DNA from: an uncultured Bacilli bacterium
GTDB taxonomy: Bacteria > Bacillota_I > Bacilli_A > RF39 > UBA660
Reading direction: 5' to 3'
Length of the DNA: 64,000 bases
Assembly (NCBI GenBank): GCA_934090735.1
Contig: CAKOJR010000004.1
Location: 139,499 to 203,498 of the forward strand
Part shown: positions 24,954 to 34,800 of the stretch, one piece after another
Layout of the letters: the number at the start of each line of letters is the position of its first letter
How positions within the stretch are numbered: the stretch's first letter is position 1
The notes under the pieces: generated by a model
Seen by the model: the letters and a program-made list of their open reading frames with translations, nothing else
What the model was told of the DNA's origin: nothing
Databases searched by the model: none
Position numbers and translations under genes: made by a program

Positions 24954-25862
24954 TTATTTATTATTTCCTTTAAACAAACTCTTTACTAGACCCTTAACGC
25001 GTTTTGTCTCTTTATTGGGAATTTTTTTAACAGCCCAATATGAACGTTCTTCACCATTTCTATCAGTATAAGTTTCTAAAACCTCTTCCCATCTTTCTCC
25101 ACCAGTATAGTCCCTATTTAAAATTTCATCAATCTGATCAGTAGACAAAGTAAGCCCAAGTGCATCATTAAACTCATTTATAAACCTTTTTGCTCTTTCA
25201 TATCCTCTTTCAGGCACAGTATTTCTAGAATATAACAATTTAATAGCAACTAACTGTAATACCCTATGCCTTAATTCTAAATCACTATCATGATCATATA
25301 TACAAGCTCTTAGCTCAGAATAATCCAATTTATTTTTGTACTTAACATCAAAAATATGCAGTAGCTCATCCAAAGTTACACTACTAGCATTTCCTAAATA
25401 CTCATCTAAATTTGAATCTCTAAATACTTCTCCTGTCATATTATCAGCCGTAAGCAAAAAGCAAGGTATCTCTAAAGGAAATCTACGCATAACTTCTTTT
25501 CTATCTATACGCATAAAAATCTGTGGTTTTAATCCTACTTTTTTACCATTTTCATATACAGGCCTCATTCCACCACCGCTAGCTCTATACTCACACTTCA
25601 TTAACCTTAATTGATTATTTGGCAGTCTTAAAAATAATTGTTCTAATCCCATAGCGTCAGATAATTCCCTAAGATTTTCAAAATCAGCATAACTTATACC
25701 ATCAGAACGTGCTAACTCTCTTTTAGGATTCTTAATCTCATACCAAGACACGATATTATTAATTAGCTCCTGTAAATCTTCTAAAGAGACAAAACAATGA
25801 TACCCATCTTTTATAGAACTTTTTAACCAACATAAAAAATTTTTATTTTTCCTAATTGGCAA
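24954..25862 (-). CDS. Protein of unknown function (start probably further upstream, frameshifted)
   Basis: 302 residues, basic, soluble, with no recognised domain; it contains FLLTADNMTGEVFRDSNLDE and a basic C-terminus ending LVKSLFKGNNK. The frame opens at TTG 25862 with no ribosome-binding site. Forty-seven bases upstream, ATG 25909 follows a strong GGAGG and encodes MTIAEAESFYKKDTKSCQLG in another frame; it runs into this frame if one A is added to the A-run near 25848-25852. The real gene therefore probably begins at 25909 and has lost one base by mutation or by homopolymer error. A tRNA-Met gene lies upstream. Confidence 0.6.
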   Translation of the reverse strand: MPIRKNKNFLCWLKSSIKDGYHCFVSLEDLQELINNIVSWYEIKNPKRELARSDGISYADFENLRELSDAMGLEQLFLRLPNNQLRLMKCEYRASGGGMRPVYENGKKVGLKPQIFMRIDRKEVMRRFPLEIPCFLLTADNMTGEVFRDSNLDEYLGNASSVTLDELLHIFDVKYKNKLDYSELRACIYDHDSDLELRHRVLQLVAIKLLYSRNTVPERGYERAKRFINEFNDALGLTLSTDQIDEILNRDYTGGERWEEVLETYTDRNGEERSYWAVKKIPNKETKRVKGLVKSLFKGNNK

Positions 25863-25963
25863 CTTTTAGTATCTTTTTTATAAAAACTTTCTGCTTCCGC
25901 AATAGTCATTCCAAAACCTCCAAATATATCTTTGTTATAACACACTTTCCTAAAAATTAAAAA

Positions 25964-25981
25964 AACTAGATTTCTCTAGTT
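25964..25981 (-). terminator. tRNA-Met terminator
   Basis: AACTAGA, GAAA loop, TCTAGTT, then a T-run on the minus strand, 12 bases after the tRNA 3' end. Confidence 0.88.
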
Positions 25982-25992
25982 ACTATTCAAAG

Positions 25993-26069
25993 TGGTAGCG
26001 GCGGAGAGATTTGAACTCCCGACCTGCCGGGTATGAACCGGATGCTCTAGCCAACTGAGCTACACCGCC
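25993..26069 (-). tRNA. tRNA-Met (anticodon CAT)
   Basis: 77 bases including an encoded CCA. On the minus strand: acceptor GGCGGTG paired with CGCCGCT (two G-U pairs), D-stem GCTC/GAGC, anticodon loop TTCATAC, and T-arm GGGAG-TTCAAAT-CTCTC. The first acceptor pair is G-U and position 27-43 is mismatched. The elongator Met pattern is favoured over initiator or Ile2 because the anticodon stem lacks the three G-C pairs of initiators, but lysidine-modified Ile2 cannot be excluded. Confidence 0.93.
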
Positions 26070-26120
26070 AAAACAAAACTTGCACTAATAATATATCAAA
26101 TTTTTATACCTAGTGCAAGT
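26070..26120 (-). terminator. Hairpin after the Ig-like membrane protein gene
   Basis: ACTTGCACTA pairs with TAGTGCAAGT across a 22-base loop, followed by TTTGTTTT on the minus strand. The loop region also carries the tRNA-Met promoter. Confidence 0.65.
26090..26118 (-). promoter_or_regulatory. Promoter of tRNA-Met
   Basis: TTGCAC (26113-26118), 17 bases, TATATT (26090-26095), 20 bases before the tRNA 5' end. The -35 box lies in the 5' arm of the upstream gene's terminator hairpin and the -10 box in its loop. Confidence 0.6.
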
Positions 26121-26128
26121 AGTTTTAA

Positions 26129-27007
26129 TTAATTTTCTTCTTTTAAATCACTTTCCGTTAAATACTTAGTAGTATTATCCTCAAAAAATAATTTAACACT
26201 TATCCCAATTACATAACCATATTTATTATATGTTGTAATAGAATACTGATTTGTTATCTTTTTATCAAACTTATCACCAAAATCCATTGAATTTATTTCT
26301 AAAAATTTTCCCTCATACTCATCACCATCACCTGGTACAGCTTTAGAAAATTTATAAGTATAAGTTTTATTCCAGTCTTTATCTTCTGGTGTCATAGACA
26401 CAACTTCATCATCATTTTGCTTTAAAGATAATAAAGACTCTGTTTCACTAACATTTAACACAACATCCTTACTTACCTTATTTCCGTATTTATCTTCAAC
26501 AACAATCTCTAAATTATACTTTCCAGCTTTCTCATTTAATTTAGCATAAGATTCTTTTTTATAAGAAGTCTTGCACGGCAAAGATAAATCATTACAGGTC
26601 TCTAAAAACTCATAAGGCTCAAATTCTTCATTAACTCCAACTGTAATCTCTTTTACAGTTACTTCTGGCACAGTAGTATCTTTAACAAAAATCTTTCCTT
26701 TTTTCAAAGTATCACCTTTTTTTAATTTATAACTATATTCACCTACCATATAAGTATTACCATCTTCATTTACCAAATTGTCAGGTAAACTTAAATTATA
26801 TCCATCGGTTGCACCTGCCGCATAATCACTAACATTACTGCTAGGCTTAGAACCAAGCTCAATAGTAACATCATGAACCTTTATAACCTGTTTTTTATAT
26901 TCCTTATAAAAATAATAACCTGCACCCAATCCAGCAATTACAAGGATTATCACAATAATTGTCACCCATTTCGGATTAGACTCCTCAAAATAAAAATCCT
27001 GATCCAT
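26129..27007 (-). CDS. Membrane-anchored protein with Ig-like domain
   Basis: 292 residues. A short cytoplasmic start precedes a membrane segment at 13-35, then an extracellular part. Residues about 108-190 look like a bacterial Ig-like domain of the DUF5011/HYR type (DTTVPEVTVKEI through VEDKYGNKVSKDVVLNV). The C-terminal 100 residues form a separate beta-rich domain. There is one possible disulfide pair (LETCNDLSLPCK). It starts right after the stop of the gene upstream (TAA ATG), with GAGGTGG as ribosome-binding site, so the two are co-translated. Surface role inferred; ligand unknown. Confidence 0.75.
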   Translation of the reverse strand: MDQDFYFEESNPKWVTIIVIILVIAGLGAGYYFYKEYKKQVIKVHDVTIELGSKPSSNVSDYAAGATDGYNLSLPDNLVNEDGNTYMVGEYSYKLKKGDTLKKGKIFVKDTTVPEVTVKEITVGVNEEFEPYEFLETCNDLSLPCKTSYKKESYAKLNEKAGKYNLEIVVEDKYGNKVSKDVVLNVSETESLLSLKQNDDEVVSMTPEDKDWNKTYTYKFSKAVPGDGDEYEGKFLEINSMDFGDKFDKKITNQYSITTYNKYGYVIGISVKLFFEDNTTKYLTESDLKEEN

Positions 27008-27364
27008 TTATATCCACCTCGCAAAATATATATTTCTCGTATAACCATTTTCATAATTATCATACAAATTAAATATTCCTTCAATTAAACCAGTAGTAAT
27101 ATCTTGTGTCGGTTCTATTCTTATATTAACACACTCCCTTTGTATTTCTTTTCTAAATAAATAATCATCTATATATTTACTAATTATTAAATCTATCTTT
27201 TCAACTTTAGCTAATTCTCTTTCATTAGTAGCATCTAAACTAAATATATACTCTTTATACAAACTTATTAACTTAGAAGATATAGCATCATCTTCATATA
27301 TTTCAAAATCTAATATCTTATAAAAATGCGGGCAGTGTTTCAAAATAATCTTTTGTTTCTTCAT
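27008..27364 (-). CDS. Small soluble protein of unknown function
   Basis: 118 residues, helical, no signal or membrane segment, no family recognised. The start is taken at ATG 27364, 6 bases after AGGTGA; a GTG at 27373 overlaps that site. It is directly followed by the Ig-like membrane protein gene, with stop and start touching, which suggests the two products act together or at least are made in fixed ratio. Confidence 0.6.
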   Translation of the reverse strand: MKKQKIILKHCPHFYKILDFEIYEDDAISSKLISLYKEYIFSLDATNERELAKVEKIDLIISKYIDDYLFRKEIQRECVNIRIEPTQDITTGLIEGIFNLYDNYENGYTRNIYFARWI

Positions 27365-27401
27365 ATCTTTCACCTATCCTCTATAAAATTATAACATAAG
27401 T

Positions 27402-27429
27402 AAAAAAAAAATACACTATATTAGTGTAT
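27402..27429 (-). terminator. Terminator after the DUF5684 gene
   Basis: ATACACTA pairs with TAGTGTAT, with a 3-base loop and ten T on the minus strand, overlapping the last codons of the gene. Confidence 0.85.
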
Positions 27430-28014
27430 TTCATGACCACATTTTGAGCAAAACTTACCACCAGTTAGTTCAGCACCACAATTAGTACAGAACTTAGCAC
27501 CAGATTTAGTACTACTATTTTCAGCAGTTTTTTTTGCTGTTTCTTTTACATTAGATGCAACACTATTAACCTTATCTTCTGAAATTACTCCATAAGGACT
27601 TACTTCACAATCAGTAAATTTACTTGAACCAAAAGCTAAAATTGGTATAAAAACCATTGGTAATAAAGTTAAACCTATCGCATAACCAACTGGATCTTTT
27701 CCCATCTTCTTACTTAAATTATAGTAAATACAGAATTTAGTAAATAATACAATTAAACCAATAATAAATCCTAAACCAGCAGTATTTATTGATAAATAGC
27801 CAACTAATAATATAAATATTGCCCACCATTTAATACCTGTTATTTGAATTAATACATAATCTCTATAAATAGGAACAATTCCTTCCCAGCCTTCTCTACC
27901 ACACTTCTTATAAAGTTTCCAAGAAGCAACTAAATAAAGAACTAAAAGTGGTGAGCATATCAAAAAGACAATAATTAATGTAATTACACTTGCTGCTAAT
28001 AAACCTTCAAACAT
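27421..28014 (-). CDS. DUF5684-type membrane protein with C-terminal zinc ribbon
   Basis: Four or five membrane segments in the first 140 residues, with the family-like pattern KLYKKCGREGWEGIVPIYRD. A polar linker (about 145-170) leads to a zinc ribbon FCTNCGAELTGGKFCSKCG at the very end, on the cytoplasmic side by the positive-inside rule. Function unknown. ATG 28014, 7 bases after AGGAGG, is the likely start. It has its own promoter (TTGTAA-17-TATACT) and terminator. Confidence 0.75.
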   Translation of the reverse strand: MFEGLLAASVITLIIVFLICSPLLVLYLVASWKLYKKCGREGWEGIVPIYRDYVLIQITGIKWWAIFILLVGYLSINTAGLGFIIGLIVLFTKFCIYYNLSKKMGKDPVGYAIGLTLLPMVFIPILAFGSSKFTDCEVSPYGVISEDKVNSVASNVKETAKKTAENSSTKSGAKFCTNCGAELTGGKFCSKCGHEIH

Positions 28015-28042
28015 CTTCACTCCTCCTTTCTAATCTACATTA

Positions 28043-28071
28043 AGTATATAATATTTTTTTTATGATTACAA
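28043..28071 (-). promoter_or_regulatory. Promoter of the DUF5684 gene
   Basis: TTGTAA (28066-28071), 17 bases, TATACT (28043-28048) on the minus strand, just downstream of the rpoC terminator. Confidence 0.6.
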
Positions 28072-28074
28072 CAT

Positions 28075-28100
28075 GAAAAAAGACTACTCTTCTGTAGTCT
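28075..28100 (-). terminator. rpoBC operon terminator
   Basis: AGACTAC pairs with GTAGTCT across a 6-base loop, followed by a T-run on the minus strand. It overlaps the last codons and stop of rpoC. Confidence 0.85.
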
Positions 28101-31100
28101 CTTCATTCATTCCTTCTTCCGGAGTTTCTAAAGTTACATTTACTTCATCAGTATTATTTGATTCAACTTCTATTTCAGAATCATCTATAAATTCTTCTTC
28201 TAAAACTTCTGATGGCTCATCGCCCATATATTCTTTTGATAATTCAATTTCTATATCAGAGTATCCTTTAGCTCCAGTACCAGCAGGAATTAACTTACCA
28301 AGAATTACATTCTCTTTTAGACCTTTTAATTCATCAACCTTACCCTTAATAGCAGCATCAGTAAGAACTCTAGTAGTTTCTTGGAATGAAGCAGCAGATA
28401 AGAATGAATCAGTTTCTAAACTTGATTTTGTAATACCAAGGATAATTGGATAACCTGTTGCAGGAACCTTACCCGCTAGGATAACTGGTTTATTTTTAGC
28501 CATGAACTTTCTAATTGATACAGAAAGTCCAGCAACTAAATCAGTATCTCCGGCATCAGTAATACGCATCTTATTAATCATACGGCTAGCTATTACTTCA
28601 ATATGTTTATCAGCGATATCAACGCCTTGTGATTTAAACACTTTTTGAATTTCTCTTAAAATATATTCTTGAGTAGTTATAGCATCAGTAACAGCAAGTA
28701 ACTCTTTTGGAGAAATAGTTCCTTCTGTTAATCTATCACCAGCATTAACTTCCATGCCTTCCTCTACCCTTAGTTTAGCACCATAAGTCGTTGTATGTTT
28801 ACGAGAATCAGCATCATTCATGATAGTGATTTCCCATTTACCATTAGCATCTTCGATCTTAGTAATCTTACCAGTAATTTCCGCAATAGTTGCTTTACCT
28901 TTTGGATTACGTGCTTCAAAGATTTCTTCTACACGTGGAAGACCTTGAGTAATATCTTCAGCACCTGCTACACCACCTGAGTGGAATGTACGCATTGTAA
29001 GCTGTGTACCTGGTTCACCAATTGATTGTGCAGCCATAATACCTACAGCTTCACCATTTTCAACTAAGTTACCAGTTGCTAGGTTGTTACCATAACATTT
29101 TTGACAAATACCAGTTTCACTACGACAAGTAAGTACGCTTCTGATCTCAACACTCTTGATACCAGCTTTAACAATCTTATTTGCAATAGTTTCTGTAATT
29201 TGTTCATTTTTATCAATAATAACTTCTTTTGTTTCAGGGTTAATAACTTTCTTAGCAGTATAACGACCAATAATTCTTTCAGATAAACTTTCAATAACTG
29301 ATCCATCTTTATCATCAATAAAGTCGCTTACCACAAGTCCACTCTTACATCCACAATCTTCTTCTTTGATAATAATATCTTGAGCAACATCTACTAAACG
29401 TCTAGTTAAGTAACCAGAGTTTGCAGTCTTAAGTGCTGTATCGGCAGTACCTTTACGAGCACCGTGAGTATTGATGAAGAACTCGTTTACTGAGTGTCCT
29501 TCATATAGAGATGTTGTAATTGGAATTTCAATTGAGTCACCATTTGGTTTTGCCATAAGTCCACGCATACCAGCCATCTGTGAGAATTGGTTAAGTGAAC
29601 CACGGGCACCAGAAGTCATCATCATGAAGATTGGGTTACGAACATCTTCTTCGGCAATCTTCTTAAGTTCTTGTTGAACTTTTCCGTTTACCGCATTCCA
29701 AGCATCACATACTGAGTTATGTCTTTCTTCATCAGTAATAAGACCTCTTTGGAATTGTTTATTAATTTTATTAACTTTTTCTTGTCCTTCAGCAACAAAT
29801 TCTGCTTTATGAGTACTTGTCTTAATATCAAATAAACTGAATGTGATACCAGAGATTGTAGAATATTTAAATCCTAAATCTTTAAGTCTATCTAACATCA
29901 TAGATGTTTCAGTTGTTTTATATCTTCTAAATACTTGAGCAATGATTTGTTGTAAAGTCTTCTTAGCAAATGCTCCAGCTACTGGCATAGCAGCTATAGC
30001 TTCAGGAATATTAGTTCCTCTTTCTAAGAAATACTTGCTTGGAGTAATTCCCTCAATATTATCCTTAGTTGGTTCATTAATATAAGGGAATGTATCTGGT
30101 AAGATTTCATTAAAGATTAATTTACCAGCAGTAGTTACTAAATATTTATCTTTAACATCATCTGTAAATAATTTATATTTAAATGATGATACTGGAACAG
30201 CTATTCTTGTATGAAGTGTTATCTCTCTTCTTTCATAAGCCATTATAGCTTCATTAGAGTTCTTATAAACTTTACCTTCGTTTTCTTCTCCAGCATATTC
30301 TACTGTAATATAATAGTTTCCTAAAACCATATCTTGTGATGGAGTAACGATTGGTTTACCATCAGATGGTTTAAGGATATTGTTAGCACCAAGCATTAAG
30401 ATTCTTGCTTCAGCTTTAGCTTCTTCTGATAGTGGTACATGGATAGCCATTTGGTCACCATCGAAATCGGCATTAAATGCTGCACAAACTAATGGGTGAA
30501 GTCTAATAGCTTTACCACCTACTAGTTTAGGTTCGAATGCTTGAATACCTAATCTGTGTAATGTTGGAGCACGGTTAAGCATTACAGGATATTCTGTAAT
30601 AACATCCTCAACAACATCCCATACACAGTCATCTTTATTATCAATAAGTTTCTTAGCTCCTTTAATGTTATGCGCTAGACCGCGAGATACTAAACCGTTA
30701 ATTACATGGGGTTTAAATAACTCTAAAGCCATATCTTTTGGAAGACCACACTCATACATTTTAAGGCTAGGCCCTACAACGATAACAGAACGACCAGAAT
30801 AGTCAACTCTCTTACCTAATAGGTTTTGACGGAAACGTCCTTGTTTACCCTTAAGCATACTTGATAATGACTTAAGTGGTCTATTACCAGCACCAGAGAT
30901 ACTTCTACCTCTTCTACCATTATCAAATAATGTATCAACAGCTTCTTGTAACATACGTTTTTCATTTTGAACGATAATTGATGGAGCACCTAGTTCTAAC
31001 AATTTTTTAAGACGATTATTACGGTTAATAATACGACGATACAAATCATTTAAGTCACTAGTAGCAAAACGGCCCCCATCAAGTTGAATCATTGGACGAA

Positions 31101-31812
31101 GTTCTGGAGGTATTACAGGAATAACATCTAGAACCATCCATGATGGTTTATTTCCAGAAGTTTGGAAAGCTACTAAACAATCTAATCTCTTAACAAGACG
31201 AATACGTTTTTGACCAGTAGCACCCTCTAATTCTTTATTTAACTTTTCAACTTCAGCATCAACATCTACTTCTTCAAGTAATTTTTTGATTGCTTCAGCA
31301 CCCATACCTACTTCAAAAGTATTTCCATATTTTTCATAGTAAGCACGGTATTCTTTATCTGATAAAGTTTGTTTCTTCTCTAAAGGAGCAGATCCTGGAT
31401 TAATTACTACGTAACTAACGAAATATAAAACTTCTTCTAGATCTCTTGGAGACATATCTAGAACTAGGCCCATCTTAGATGGAACACCTTTAAAGAACCA
31501 AATGTGTGAGCAAGGAGAAGCAAGCTCAATGTGCCCCATACGTTCACGACGTACTTTAGAACGAGTTACTTCTACTCCACATCTATCACATACAACATTT
31601 TTATATCTTAATCTCTTATATTTACCACAAGAACATTCGAAGTCTTTTGTTGGTCCAAAGATCTTTTCACAGAATAAACCATCTCTCTCAGGTTTTAAAG
31701 TACGATAGTTGATAGTCTCTGGTTTCTTAATCTCACCATAACTCCAGCTTCTGATTTTTTCAGGGCTTGCGATTCCTATACGAATTCCTTTAATATTATT
31801 TACTTCGATCAT
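28084..31812 (-). CDS. rpoC: RNA polymerase subunit beta'
   Basis: Catalytic subunit of RNA polymerase. The N-terminal zinc site is CSCGKYKRLRYKNVVCDRCG. The active-site magnesium loop NADFDGD lies at about residue 455. The second zinc-site Cys cluster is present (CGCKSG, then CRSETGICQKCYG), and QSIGEPGTQLTMRTFHSGG marks the trigger-loop region. 1242 aa, close to the B. subtilis size (1199) with an acidic C-terminal extension of about 40 residues. The start ATG overlaps the rpoB stop by one base (TAATG), so translation is coupled. Its less AT-biased codons fit high expression. Confidence 0.99.
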   Translation of the reverse strand: MIEVNNIKGIRIGIASPEKIRSWSYGEIKKPETINYRTLKPERDGLFCEKIFGPTKDFECSCGKYKRLRYKNVVCDRCGVEVTRSKVRRERMGHIELASPCSHIWFFKGVPSKMGLVLDMSPRDLEEVLYFVSYVVINPGSAPLEKKQTLSDKEYRAYYEKYGNTFEVGMGAEAIKKLLEEVDVDAEVEKLNKELEGATGQKRIRLVKRLDCLVAFQTSGNKPSWMVLDVIPVIPPELRPMIQLDGGRFATSDLNDLYRRIINRNNRLKKLLELGAPSIIVQNEKRMLQEAVDTLFDNGRRGRSISGAGNRPLKSLSSMLKGKQGRFRQNLLGKRVDYSGRSVIVVGPSLKMYECGLPKDMALELFKPHVINGLVSRGLAHNIKGAKKLIDNKDDCVWDVVEDVITEYPVMLNRAPTLHRLGIQAFEPKLVGGKAIRLHPLVCAAFNADFDGDQMAIHVPLSEEAKAEARILMLGANNILKPSDGKPIVTPSQDMVLGNYYITVEYAGEENEGKVYKNSNEAIMAYERREITLHTRIAVPVSSFKYKLFTDDVKDKYLVTTAGKLIFNEILPDTFPYINEPTKDNIEGITPSKYFLERGTNIPEAIAAMPVAGAFAKKTLQQIIAQVFRRYKTTETSMMLDRLKDLGFKYSTISGITFSLFDIKTSTHKAEFVAEGQEKVNKINKQFQRGLITDEERHNSVCDAWNAVNGKVQQELKKIAEEDVRNPIFMMMTSGARGSLNQFSQMAGMRGLMAKPNGDSIEIPITTSLYEGHSVNEFFINTHGARKGTADTALKTANSGYLTRRLVDVAQDIIIKEEDCGCKSGLVVSDFIDDKDGSVIESLSERIIGRYTAKKVINPETKEVIIDKNEQITETIANKIVKAGIKSVEIRSVLTCRSETGICQKCYGNNLATGNLVENGEAVGIMAAQSIGEPGTQLTMRTFHSGGVAGAEDITQGLPRVEEIFEARNPKGKATIAEITGKITKIEDANGKWEITIMNDADSRKHTTTYGAKLRVEEGMEVNAGDRLTEGTISPKELLAVTDAITTQEYILREIQKVFKSQGVDIADKHIEVIASRMINKMRITDAGDTDLVAGLSVSIRKFMAKNKPVILAGKVPATGYPIILGITKSSLETDSFLSAASFQETTRVLTDAAIKGKVDELKGLKENVILGKLIPAGTGAKGYSDIEIELSKEYMGDEPSEVLEEEFIDDSEIEVESNNTDEVNVTLETPEEGMNEETTEE

Positions 31813-34800
31813 TATAGTTCATCCCCTTCTAGATCTTCTTCTAGTTCTTCTAAATCTTCATTAGTTGGTTCTTCGTCAAAATCTTCATCATCTTCAAAGG
31901 TGTCTTCTTCTTCAAAGTCCTCTACTGGTTCTTCTTCGGTAACCTCAGGAGCAGGAAGCTCATCTTTACCTTTTATAGTACCAGTTTTAGCATCTATTTC
32001 ATCAATAGTAATAGCATCACTTGTTTCGTCTTCCTCTTCTTCTAGTTCTTTTAGTTCATGAGTAACATCATTGTTATCAATAATTTGAACATCTAGTCCT
32101 AGAGCTTGGAATTCTTTAATTAATACTCTAAATGATTCTGGCATACCAGCACCTTTAACTGTCTTACCTTTTACTAAAGCTTCATAAACTTTAACACGTC
32201 CTAGAACGTCATCTGATTTAACAGTTAGGATTTCTTGAAGTACATGTGCTGCACCATAAGCATATAGTGCCCAAACTTCCATCTCTCCGAAACGTTGTCC
32301 TCCAAATTGCGCTTTACCACCTAAAGGTTGTTGAGTAACTAATGAGTAAGGGCCAGTTGAACGAGCATGAATCTTATCATCAACCATGTGATGTAATTTA
32401 ATCATGTACATAACACCAACTGCTACTCTATTTTCAAATGGTTCACCAGTGCGTCCATTAAATAGAACAGTCTTACCATCTGGATCCATTCCAGCCTTAG
32501 CCATCTCTTCACTTATTTCATCAACTGTAGCTCCATCAAATACTGGGGTTGCATAATGAAGTCCAAGCTTCTTACCAGCCATACCTAAGTGTAGCTCTAA
32601 AATTTGTCCTAAGTTCATACGTGATGGAACACCTTGCGGATTAAGTACGATATCTACTGGAGTACCATCTGGTAAGTAAGGCATATCTTCTTCTGGAAGA
32701 ATTAAACTTACAACACCTTTGTTTCCGTGACGTCCAGACATCTTATCTCCGACTTGAATCTTACGTTTTTGAATAATATATATGCGAATTACTTTACTAA
32801 CACCAGCTGATAACTCGTCTGAATTTTCTTTAGTATAAATCTTAACATCATGAATAATACCATCAGCACCATGAGCAACTCTTAGAGATGTATCTCTAAC
32901 TTCACGAGTTTTCTCACCAAAGATTGCATGCAATAGTTTTTCTTCACTAGTTAACTCTTGCATTCCTTTTGGAGTAACCTTACCAACAAGAATGTCTCCT
33001 TCATGAACTTCTGTACCAATCTTAATAATACCATTAGCATCTAAATTCTTACGAGCTTCCTCAGAAACATTTGGAATATCTCTCGTAATTTCCTCAGGTC
33101 CTAACTTAGTATCACGGCAATCAATATCATAATGCTCAATATGTAGTGATGTATAAACATCATCTTTAACTAATTTTTCATTTAATACAACAGCATCTTC
33201 ATAGTTATAACCATTGCAAGTCATGAAAGCAATAACCATATTCTTACCTAAAGCAAGCTCTCCCTTATCTGTTGATGGTCCATCAGCGATTACTTCACCG
33301 CGATGTACTTTATCTCCTGCTCTAACAATTGGGTTATGAGAGAAGTTACTTTCAGCATTACTTCTTTCAAAGTTTGCTAGGTAATATTCATCTTTACCTT
33401 TAGCATTTTTAACAATAATTTTTTTAGAATCAGCATACTCTACTACGCCATCAGCCTTACAAACAATTGTAGATCCTGAATCACGAGCAGCTACATATTC
33501 AACACCAGTACCAACAATAGGAGCTTCAGTTCTAAGTAGTGGAACTGCTTGACGTTGCATGTTTGAACCCATTAACGCACGTTTAGCATCATCGTGATCT
33601 AAAAATGGTATACAACTTGTTGTAACAGAAACAATTTGACTTGGTGAAACATCAACAAAATTAACTTTAGCCGATTCAATCATAACGTTTTCACCATTTA
33701 AACGAGCAATTACTTGATCTTCAATAATATTATTGTCATTATCAACTTTAACTGTTGCTTGACTAATATAGTAATCAGCCTCTTCGTCAGCAGTTAAATA
33801 TACAACATCGTCTGTAATATGTTTATCAACTACTTTTCTATAAGGAGTAGTAATAAATCCATATTCATTTAGTTTAGCATAAGAAGCTAGTGATGTAATA
33901 AGTCCGATATTTGCTCCTTCTGGAGATTCGATTGGACAAATACGTCCATAGTGTGAAACATTAACGTCACGGACTTCCATACCGGCTCTTTCACGAGAAA
34001 GTCCTCCTGGCCCTAAACTACTTAAACGACGTTTATCAGTAAGTTCAGCAATTGGGTTAATTTGATCCATGAACTTAGATAGCTGTGATGAACCAAAGAA
34101 CTCTTTTAATGCAGCTGTTACTGGTCTAATATTAATTAATGTTTTTGGTGTAACTGTATCAATTTCTTGAGTAGTCATTCTTTCACGAATAACTCTTTCC
34201 ATACGAGCCATACCAACTTTAAATTGATTTTGAATTAATTCACCAACCTGACGAACACGACGATTTCCTAAGTGGTCAATCTCATCAATATTACCAATAT
34301 TATCAAGTAAATTTAAATAATAACTAATTGATGCATAAATATCACTAATAGTAAGTCTCTTTTCATCAATTGTATTATCATTACCAATAATCTTAATAGT
34401 TTTAGATTCATCATTCTTATCAACTACCAAAACTTCAGTAATCTTATTATAAGTATCTAAATCTTCATTAATAGATACTTCTTTTAAACACATACCCTTT
34501 TCAAAGTATGGTCTTAATTCTTCTAATCTAGCCTTATCAATAACTTCGCCCTTATTTGCTACAACTTCACCATTAAATTTTAAGTTTTCCGCAAGTGTGC
34601 ATCCTAAAAGACGATCAAGTACATTTAACTTCTTATTAAATTTATAACGTCCAACCTTAGCTAAATCGTATCTAAAACGATCAAAGAAACGAACTATTAA
34701 TTGGTTCTTAGCACTATCAAGTGTTGCAGGTTCACCTGGTTTTAACTTTTCATAAATTTCAATAAGTGCTTCATCTGTATTTTTAGTACTATCTTTTTCT

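Noticed and set aside
28795..29318. Antisense open frames inside rpoC
   Set aside because: They mirror conserved rpoC codons, have no ribosome-binding sites and resemble no protein family.
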